Positions 1 through 3,320 of a stretch of DNA of 6,243 nucleotides are shown here, piece by piece. The notes under the pieces were generated by a model, which did no database searches, was not told the origin of the DNA, and saw only the letters and a program-made list of their open reading frames with translations. The position numbers were made by a program, and so were the translations under genes. Within the stretch, counting starts at the first letter, position 1. Every line of letters begins with the position of its first letter. Source of the DNA: an uncultured Treponema sp. (GTDB taxonomy: Bacteria; Spirochaetota; Spirochaetia; Treponematales; Treponemataceae); NCBI GenBank assembly GCA_946403565.1, contig CAMJAJ010000087.1, positions 1 to 6,243 of the forward strand, read 5' to 3'.

Positions 1-207
1 TTTGTTAAGAGGCATGGGGACGCAAAAAATGGGATGAAAGACGTCTTCATGGAGCGGTTCCTTTCCAAGGAAATAAAACTTTCTACTGGCAATAAAACCC
101 GTGTGTGTATAACTGTAAAAGAAGGGAGCGGCAAAAAATCCATTTATTCTATTGAGCTTATGCAACCAGCAACAGCGTTGAAGCAGGTTCAAGAAAAAGG
201 GAAATAA
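1..207 (+). CDS. 3' end of an unidentified protein (5' truncated)
   Basis: The reading frame is open from the first base to a TAA at 205-207, giving 68 residues of a C-terminus that begins upstream of the window. The visible part is basic, starts with FVKRHGDAKNGMKDVF and has an alternating hydrophobic stretch (TRVCITV, then SIYSIEL) that looks like paired beta strands, ending in a charged tail QVQEKGK. I do not recognise it firmly. The 'KRHGD' start followed by beta strands is loosely reminiscent of the barnase/EndoU/RelE-like toxin domains found at the ends of phage MuF and polyvalent proteins; this is a guess from memory. Its A/T-rich codons differ from the GC-rich phage genes after position 1096 and resemble the adjacent hicAB region. 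Confidence 0.6.
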   Translation, partial: FVKRHGDAKNGMKDVFMERFLSKEIKLSTGNKTRVCITVKEGSGKKSIYSIELMQPATALKQVQEKGK

Positions 208-328
208 AATAGGGCTCCCTCACGGGAACCCTGCCATGCCACCGCCTTAAAGGACTTACTTTGCATGGGGTTCTGGCTGCCAGGGCCAGTGCATCAGGAC
301 CGAACTTTTTAAAGAACGAGTTCCTAAC
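202..328 (-). ncRNA. Candidate leftward small RNA of about 125 nt
   Basis: A consensus leftward promoter (335-364) predicts a start near 328, and a leftward terminator-like hairpin (211-232) followed by T-rich sequence predicts an end near 202-210. No well-initiated protein gene lies between: the only long open frame here on this strand starts inside the promoter -35 box and reads through the terminator. The predicted RNA could form an internal stem (CTGGC near 283 with GCCAG near 271, closed by GCA/TGC). It matches no RNA I know; it lacks the SRP RNA GGAA/AGCAGC core and any tRNA-like end. It could instead be an intergenic repeat, or the relic of a longer element. Confidence 0.35.
211..232 (-). 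terminator. Probable leftward intrinsic terminator
   Basis: Read on the - strand the arms AGGGTTCCC and GGGAGCCCT form a 9-bp stem with one G-U wobble, closed by a GTGA (GNRA-type) tetraloop and followed by ATTTTATTT. On the + strand the wobble becomes a C-A mismatch and no T-tract follows, so the structure favours leftward RNA. It would end transcripts from the promoter at 335-364, and perhaps read-through from hicAB. Confidence 0.5.
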
Positions 329-334
329 ATAGGT

Positions 335-364
335 ATTATAAATCTTGTTTTTGGATTTTGTCAA
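335..364 (-). promoter_or_regulatory. Consensus sigma70-type promoter, leftward
   Basis: On the - strand there is a perfect -35 TTGACA (359-364) and a perfect -10 TATAAT (335-340) separated by 18 bp, in an A-rich spacer. The predicted start is near 328. It lies downstream of hicB, which ends at 400, so it does not serve hicAB; the only thing it can transcribe in the window is the 328-to-202 segment or something further left on this strand. Confidence 0.6.
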
Positions 365-371
365 TCGTTGT

Positions 372-390
372 CCCTGCTCAAGGAGCGGGG
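372..390 (+). terminator. Hairpin past hicB, possible weak rightward terminator
   Basis: CCCTGCTC and GAGCGGGG form an 8-bp stem with an AAG loop. Read rightward it contains one G-U wobble and is followed by CATTTCTTGT; read leftward the wobble becomes a C-A mismatch and no T-run follows. It therefore fits better as a weak stop for rightward RNA from the gene ending at 207, although it also sits only 9 nt past the hicB stop. The tail is not a clean T-tract, so termination is uncertain. Confidence 0.3.
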
Positions 391-399
391 CATTTCTTG

Positions 400-786
400 T
401 CAGGCAGAGGTGGGAATCCCGAGCTTGTTAATCAGGGATTCTTGCAGTGTCTGACTGAAATTGATAGAAGCCTTTTCCGCACGGGCGGAGAGCCATTCTG
501 GAATTGTGACGTTTTTCCTCACGAATTTTCCGCTGTTTGATATATCGCCGGAAATATACGTAAGAAAATCCTTTCCGCTTGCATGAAGACTTGTGATTGC
601 ACTTGCGGCAGGAAGATTCCCACCTCTTTCGAGAATGGAAATTGCATAGCCCTCAAGGGCTTCCTTTGCGTTGTCCACAATTTCCAGCTCCGTATTCCCC
701 TGCGAGAAGCAGCCGTCAAGGTCGGGGAATTCGCACCAGTAGCCGCCGTCCTCAAAATGACAGATTGCTGGATAGGTTATGTTCAT
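400..786 (-). CDS. hicB: HicB antitoxin
   Basis: A 128-residue antitoxin of the type II HicAB system, which binds and blocks HicA and represses the operon. Residues 1-60 match the HicB partial RNase H-like fold: ITYPAICHFEDGGYWCEFPDL, then DGCFSQGNTELEIVDNAKEAL. Residues 88-125 (RKNVTIPEWLSARAEK through LQESLINKLGI) look like a ribbon-helix-helix DNA-binding domain, the usual autorepressor module in this subgroup. The start is well supported: AAGGAG lies 5 nt before the ATG. It is the second gene of a leftward pair, 33 nt behind hicA, in the usual hicA-hicB order. A 7-bp stem with a GAAA loop touches its ribosome binding site. Antitoxin identity is secure; the DNA-binding role is inferred from the C-terminal pattern. 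Confidence 0.93.
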   Translation of the reverse strand: MNITYPAICHFEDGGYWCEFPDLDGCFSQGNTELEIVDNAKEALEGYAISILERGGNLPAASAITSLHASGKDFLTYISGDISNSGKFVRKNVTIPEWLSARAEKASINFSQTLQESLINKLGIPTSA

Positions 787-796
787 ATATACTCCT

Positions 797-814
797 TGCG
801 GGCTTTCGCCCGCA
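797..814 (-). promoter_or_regulatory. Stem-loop between hicA and hicB
   Basis: On the - strand TGCGGGC and GCCCGCA form a perfect 7-bp GC-rich stem with a GAAA tetraloop (GNRA class). It lies 5 nt past the hicA stop, and its last base is the first base of the hicB AAGGAG. There is no T-tract, so it is not a normal terminator. It could stabilise the hicA 3' end, set the ratio of toxin to antitoxin, or affect access to the hicB ribosome binding site. The structure is seen directly; the function is inferred. Confidence 0.55.
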
Positions 815-819
815 CTGTT

Positions 820-996
820 TTACTTTAGTCCCGCTTTCTTTAAGATTGCGTTCTCCAAGCCTTTTTTCATATCCTCCTTATGTACTGGGAGGGATATTGT
901 CTGGTTACCTTTTACGAGGATGTGGTGGCTTCCTTTTACCCGGTCAAGCACCCATCCGTTTTTTTGTAAAAGGCCCAAAAGCTCCACGTCCTTCAT
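820..996 (-). CDS. hicA: HicA mRNA interferase toxin
   Basis: A 58-residue toxin of the HicA family, a small double-stranded-RNA-binding-like fold that cleaves mRNA. The family pattern is clear: an N-terminal helix KDVELLGLLQKNGW, then RVKGSHHILV containing the catalytic-histidine motif GSHH (residues 22-25), then TISLPVHKEDMKKGLENAIL and the terminal KKAGL. The length equals that of characterised HicA proteins. I chose the ATG at 996 because family members begin with this helix. An in-frame ATG at 1041 would add 15 residues (MRNIDNTHNTHYYRG) and has a good GGGAGGG upstream (1051-1057), but the promoter at 1003-1031 lies inside that extension. From the 996 start the only SD-like bases (AGAGG) are one base from the ATG, so translation may be leaderless. 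Followed by hicB on the same strand. Confidence 0.9.
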   Translation of the reverse strand: MKDVELLGLLQKNGWVLDRVKGSHHILVKGNQTISLPVHKEDMKKGLENAILKKAGLK

Positions 997-1002
997 ACCT
1001 CT

Positions 1003-1031
1003 ATAATAATGCGTATTGTGCGTATTGTCAA
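1003..1031 (-). promoter_or_regulatory. hicAB promoter with tandem 9-bp repeat (putative operator)
   Basis: On the - strand a perfect -35 TTGACA (1026-1031) and a -10 TATTAT (1003-1008, 5 of 6 matches) are 17 bp apart. The predicted start falls at about the hicA ATG (996), which implies a leaderless or nearly leaderless message. The spacer contains two head-to-tail 9-bp units, GCGTATTGT at 1011-1019 and 1020-1028 on the + strand. Repeats placed between the promoter boxes are well placed to bind a ribbon-helix-helix repressor such as this HicB; that assignment is inference. Confidence 0.55.
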
Positions 1032-1095
1032 TATTTCGCATTGCTCTTTTCCCTCCCAAAATGCCCGAGTGACTGTACGGACGGAGGATACAACC

Positions 1096-1293
1096 ATGTA
1101 CAGCATACTTATCAGGACGGGCGACAAGAGCTTTGTCTACTACACGAATCCGGACGGCCAGGCTTTTGCCGGAGACTCGGAGGCAGCCAGGGAGAAGGTC
1201 AGGGAGCTTCTTGCGACCTACCCCATCGGCAAGCTGGTGGTCGTGCACAACGTGACCATGACCAGCGACATCACTCTGACGGACGTGATTTGA
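1096..1293 (+). CDS. Small phage protein of unknown function (65 aa)
   Basis: A 65-residue soluble protein starting MYSILIRTGDKSFVYYT. The predicted layout is two beta strands (SILIRTG, SFVYYT), a helix (SEAAREKVRELLATYP) and two more strands (KLVVVHNVTM, SDITLTDVI). The start is set by GGAGG at 1083-1087, 8 nt before the ATG; a longer frame from 1009 would run through the hicAB promoter and lacks a good ribosome binding site. I recognise no family. Its stop overlaps the next ATG by one base (TGATG), so it is the first visible gene of the rightward phage operon. I see no convincing rightward promoter in front of it; a lone TATAAT at 1002-1007 has no matching -35. Confidence 0.8.
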   Translation: MYSILIRTGDKSFVYYTNPDGQAFAGDSEAAREKVRELLATYPIGKLVVVHNVTMTSDITLTDVI

Positions 1294-1796
1294 TGGACTG
1301 GCTCATAGGACTGCTGAACAGCCCCAATGCGCCTCTTGCCCTGTGCGTCGTCCTTCTGGTGTTCTTTGTTTGCGTCACGCTGTCCCGAAGGGGGCTTCTC
1401 GGCATACACACCAAGTATGTCACCATAGGGGCGACAAGCAAGGAGGATATGATAAAGCTGCACCAGAAGGAGGCGGCGTATCTGTTCATCATGTCGCTTG
1501 CGTCGAAAGTAGATGCTGACGGCAAGTTCAACGGCTACAAGACCAAGTACATCCTTGAACTTGTGTACGATGAGGTCATCGACTGGATTTTCCAGAACCA
1601 CATGTCCAGCGATGATGAGTACGTCAAGATAAAGCAGGACAAGCTGCGTTCTGTCGTGTACAACGTGCCGGACCTTCAGGAGCAGTTCAAGACGCGGGAG
1701 TTCGCAGAGAGAATGGACAGATGGACGGCGGAGCTCATAGACAGGCTCATCAGAATCCGGAGCGTCTACTCCGGCAAGAAGTGGGAGGTCGTATGA
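1293..1796 (+). CDS. Membrane-anchored phage protein of unknown function (167 aa)
   Basis: A 167-residue protein with one N-terminal membrane helix (about residues 14-30, PLALCVVLLVFFVCVTL) followed by RR, which predicts the C-terminal domain in the cytoplasm. The rest is mostly helical and charged, with a long helix-rich part (EDMIKLHQKEAAYLFIMSL) and a basic, Arg-rich C-terminus (ELIDRLIRIRSVYSGKKW). The start ATG overlaps the upstream stop by one base, and its own stop overlaps the next ATG (ATGA), so translation is probably coupled on both sides. I do not recognise the family. Its place beside holin-like and spanin-like genes makes a role in lysis or its timing possible, but nothing in the sequence proves that. 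Confidence 0.85.
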   Translation: MDWLIGLLNSPNAPLALCVVLLVFFVCVTLSRRGLLGIHTKYVTIGATSKEDMIKLHQKEAAYLFIMSLASKVDADGKFNGYKTKYILELVYDEVIDWIFQNHMSSDDEYVKIKQDKLRSVVYNVPDLQEQFKTREFAERMDRWTAELIDRLIRIRSVYSGKKWEVV

Positions 1797-2188
1797 CAAG
1801 CCGCTACGAGGATTCCCAGCGCATCCTCTGGAACATGAAATCCGCCTGTTTCTTCCTCTCGCTCCTGTCCATAGCGGAGGAGTGCACGGGAAGGCAGGTC
1901 GATTTGCTGGACGCGACGAGGCACTGCAGGGGCAAAGGTTGGGTTGACGAGGAGTTCACCGTCCTGTATGACTGCAAAATCCTCGCGTGGCTGACCGGAA
2001 AGAAGGTCACCAAGGAAGTCGCGGACAGGCTGACCGTCGTGAAGGGCAACCAGTACACCATTGAAAAGTGGCTCTCGAAGGACGGGAAGTCCAACCACTT
2101 CCGCCGCCGCTACTTCGACGTATACGAGGGCAGCGTGACCGTCCGGGACGGAACGCGGATGTGCTACTATGTGTATACGGTAGGATGA
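1793..2188 (+). CDS. DUF261-like protein, possible phage endolysin
   Basis: A 131-residue protein that resembles, from memory, the DUF261 family of Borrelia and Treponema mobile elements. Shared features are a Cys-containing hydrophobic helix (ACFFLSLLSIAEE, Cys19), a central block GWVDEEFTVLYDCKIL, and a C-terminal NHF (His102) followed by beta strands FDVYEGSVTVRDG. A Cys at the start of a helix and a later His before beta strands is the layout of papain-like or C39/NlpC-type cysteine peptidases, so I infer a cysteine hydrolase. Beside a holin-like gene, this makes an endolysin role possible. No signal peptide is seen, as expected for a holin-dependent lysin. The start has GGGAGG 4 nt upstream and a 4-nt ATGA overlap with the previous gene. 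Family match about 50% sure; enzymatic role less so. Confidence 0.8.
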   Translation: MTSRYEDSQRILWNMKSACFFLSLLSIAEECTGRQVDLLDATRHCRGKGWVDEEFTVLYDCKILAWLTGKKVTKEVADRLTVVKGNQYTIEKWLSKDGKSNHFRRRYFDVYEGSVTVRDGTRMCYYVYTVG

Positions 2189-2253
2189 CAGGGGCCGCCG
2201 TCGCCATCGCCATCAGCCTGTTCTTTGTAATTCTAATCGCCATTTCGGCCTAG
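2185..2253 (+). CDS. 22-residue single-helix membrane peptide
   Basis: A tiny ORF, MTGAAVAIAISLFFVILIAISA, hydrophobic along almost its whole length and long enough for one membrane crossing. It starts in a 4-nt ATGA overlap with the DUF261-like gene, the same junction type used elsewhere in this operon, and ends 10 nt before the holin-like ATG, so the holin gene's AGGAGG follows its stop directly. It fills what would otherwise be a 75-nt gap in a tightly packed operon. No independent strong ribosome binding site is visible, so expression would rely on coupling. It could be an antiholin, a pinholin-like or accessory holin peptide, or a chance ORF. Confidence 0.5.
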   Translation: MTGAAVAIAISLFFVILIAISA

Positions 2254-2263
2254 GAGGGGAAAT

Positions 2264-2536
2264 ATGGAATTGACAAGCTACATAGACGTCCCGGCAATCA
2301 TTCAGATTGCCGTGTTCATGGTCGGCATCACCCAGCTGCTCAAGCAGTTCTTCGATGTCAAGCACAGGAAGCTCAAGATCCTGCTGACAATCCTTGTCGG
2401 CGTGGCGGGCGGTATCCTGCTGCATTTCCTTCCGACCTGGGTTTTTACGTCCCTGCTCGGAATCGCCGTGGGGGTCATCTTCTACGACAACGTGCTCAAG
2501 ATCCTGGAAAAGCTCGTGAAGGGATTTGACCAGTGA
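2264..2536 (+). CDS. Holin-like protein with three membrane helices
   Basis: A 90-residue, very hydrophobic protein with three predicted membrane helices at about residues 9-30 (AIIQIAVFMVGITQLL), 37-56 (LKILLTILVGVAGGILLHFL) and 58-76 (WVFTSLLGIAVGVIFYDNV). A basic loop KHRKLK separates helices 1 and 2, and the charged end is KILEKLVKGFDQ. Size, helix number and charged tail fit a phage holin that makes inner-membrane holes to time lysis and release or activate the endolysin. The start is strong: AGGAGG, then 6 nt, then ATG. Its TGA overlaps the GTG of the next gene (GTGA). I cannot place it in a named holin family; a structural small membrane protein is the alternative. Confidence 0.82.
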   Translation: MELTSYIDVPAIIQIAVFMVGITQLLKQFFDVKHRKLKILLTILVGVAGGILLHFLPTWVFTSLLGIAVGVIFYDNVLKILEKLVKGFDQ

Positions 2537-2703
2537 GCGAGTGGCACAACGAGTCGTGGATTCAGTCGCCGCTGCTCATTCCTGCAATATGGGGAGTACT
2601 GCTTACCTGCCTTGCGGCAGCCGTCGCCTGGTTCATCGACGGCGTGAGGCGGTACGGCTACTGGCTCCACAAGGAAGGGAAGGATGGAGAAAGAGGAGAT
2701 TGA
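2533..2703 (+). CDS. Small one-helix membrane protein, GTG start (56 aa)
   Basis: A 56-residue ORF with a GTG start in a 4-nt GTGA overlap with the holin-like gene. Residues 13-35 (PLLIPAIWGVLLTCLAAAVAWF) form one membrane helix; the N-terminus is short and Trp-rich (SEWHNESWIQ), and the tail is basic then acidic (RRYGYWLHKEGKDGERGD). No ATG is available before the helix, so ATG-only gene calling would miss it. Its last 20 nt overlap the next gene. Location and topology suggest a second holin, antiholin or pinholin-like component, but I recognise no family. The evidence is the exact coupling and the plausible membrane topology. Confidence 0.65.
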   Translation: MSEWHNESWIQSPLLIPAIWGVLLTCLAAAVAWFIDGVRRYGYWLHKEGKDGERGD

Positions 2704-2857
2704 CAGGCAGCTGTCCGTAATCCGGAACGACCTTGCGCTCGGGCGGTTCGACGACAGGGAACTGGACATCCTTGCCAGCCTTTTGGAAATGTTCAACGAC
2801 TACATCACGATTCACAGGAAGGAGATTGAGGAGGGATATGAAGGATGTCTCGGTTAG
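2684..2857 (+). CDS. Small charged helical protein of unknown function (57 aa)
   Basis: A 57-residue soluble ORF starting MEKEEIDRQLSVIRNDL. It is acidic and predicted mostly helical, with an amphipathic segment DDRELDILASLLEMFNDYITIHRKEIEE. A purine-rich AAGGAAGGGAAGG run directly precedes the ATG and can serve as ribosome binding site. It overlaps the previous gene by 20 nt and runs 20 nt into the lipoprotein-like ORF at 2838. The GAGGAGGG that encodes its Glu-Glu-Gly near residue 50 is also the ribosome binding site of the following overlapping pair. I recognise no family; a regulator or partner of the lysis proteins is possible. Confidence 0.65.
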   Translation: MEKEEIDRQLSVIRNDLALGRFDDRELDILASLLEMFNDYITIHRKEIEEGYEGCLG

Positions 2858-3260
2858 CGACACGATGCTTGCCTGCTTTCTTACTGCTCTTTGCGTTTTC
2901 TGTGTCACCCTGTTCGGGGCAGGCTGCCAGTCCGCACGACTACAGGGAGACGCTGGGGAAATTGTCGCTGGAAATGCACGGGCAGCTGGCAGACTTGAGG
3001 CGACAGTCCGAAGTCTTGACGACACAATTGGCGATAGCCGAGAACGACTTGAAATTGTCGCACGGGCAAGTGAGCGCATTGCAGACGGAATTGACAGAGC
3101 TGAATTCCTGTTTGGCGAGTACGAACAGGAAGTTGGCCGACTACTCGACGAAATTGACCGAATACGAGCTGAAGCTCAGGCAGAAGCAGAGGCTGATTCG
3201 CCTGGGGCTGGGGCTGATAGTCCTGTTCATTCTGGTGCGTATCGCCCTCGCCCTCCTTAA
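2838..3260 (+). CDS. Candidate lipoprotein o-spanin, overlapping in another frame
   Basis: A 140-residue ORF lying almost wholly inside the same DNA as the next entry, in a different frame. It has an N-terminal hydrophobic stretch (residues 10-28) ending LFGAGC, a near-lipobox with Cys30, so the mature protein may be a lipoprotein. Residues 53-113 show an unbroken heptad pattern (L53, V57, L60, I64, L71, V74, I81, I85, F92, Y95, V99, L102, I106, I109), i.e. a periplasmic coiled coil, then a Glu/Ala run and a Pro-rich end (YRPRPP). Pro-rich lipoproteins in an alternative frame are typical of Rz1-type outer-membrane spanins. Its start has AGGAGG 3 nt upstream. Third codon positions are less GC-rich than in neighbours, so it could be a shadow of the other frame; the Leu-codon evidence argues against that. 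Confidence 0.5.
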   Translation: MKDVSVSDTMLACFLTALCVFCVTLFGAGCQSARLQGDAGEIVAGNARAAGRLEATVRSLDDTIGDSRERLEIVARASERIADGIDRAEFLFGEYEQEVGRLLDEIDRIRAEAQAEAEADSPGAGADSPVHSGAYRPRPP

Positions 3261-3309
3261 GCTCAAGTTCGGGATCAAGATACCCTACTGGGTGAACCTT
3301 ATATTGTGA
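2845..3309 (+). CDS. Exported coiled-coil protein with C-terminal anchor, spanin-like
   Basis: A 154-residue protein starting MSRLATRCLPAFLLLFAFSV, an N-terminal signal sequence with a possible cleavage after GQA (residue 27). Residues 37-111 form a regular coiled coil with hydrophobic residues at 3-4 spacing (M44, L48, L51, L58, L62, L69, V76, L79, L83, L86, L90, L97, Y100, L104, Y107, L111). A membrane helix follows at about 120-138 (LGLGLIVLFILVRIALALL), then a basic aromatic tail. This predicts a periplasmic rod fixed in the inner membrane at its C-terminus, fitting an inner-membrane spanin partner or, if Cys23 were lipidated (its -1 Pro is unfavourable), a one-piece spanin like T1 gp11. 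Third positions are GC-rich like the neighbours. The ATG is 10 nt past AGGAGG, and the ORF ends 11 nt before the protease gene. Confidence 0.75.
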   Translation: MSRLATRCLPAFLLLFAFSVSPCSGQAASPHDYRETLGKLSLEMHGQLADLRRQSEVLTTQLAIAENDLKLSHGQVSALQTELTELNSCLASTNRKLADYSTKLTEYELKLRQKQRLIRLGLGLIVLFILVRIALALLKLKFGIKIPYWVNLIL

Positions 3310-3320
3310 AGGAGTGGAAT

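Noticed and set aside
158..364. 68-codon - strand open frame
   Set aside because: Its ATG lies in the -35 box of a consensus promoter, there is no ribosome binding site, and it reads through the terminator hairpin. The region fits a non-coding RNA or intergenic DNA better.
1002..1007. Perfect TATAAT on the + strand as promoter of the phage operon
   Set aside because: No -35-like hexamer lies 16-18 bp upstream and there is no extended -10. It arises from overlap with the reverse-strand hicAB -10 box.
1009..1095. Upstream ATG extension of the 1096 gene
   Set aside because: It would add 29 residues encoded by the hicAB promoter and its tandem repeat. The ATG at 1096 has a well-spaced GGAGG.
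597..1292. Long + strand open frame upstream of the 1293 ATG
   Set aside because: It runs antisense across hicB and hicA and then out of frame through the 1096 gene. Only the part from 1293 has a coupled start and plausible protein; the extension is an accident of open frame.
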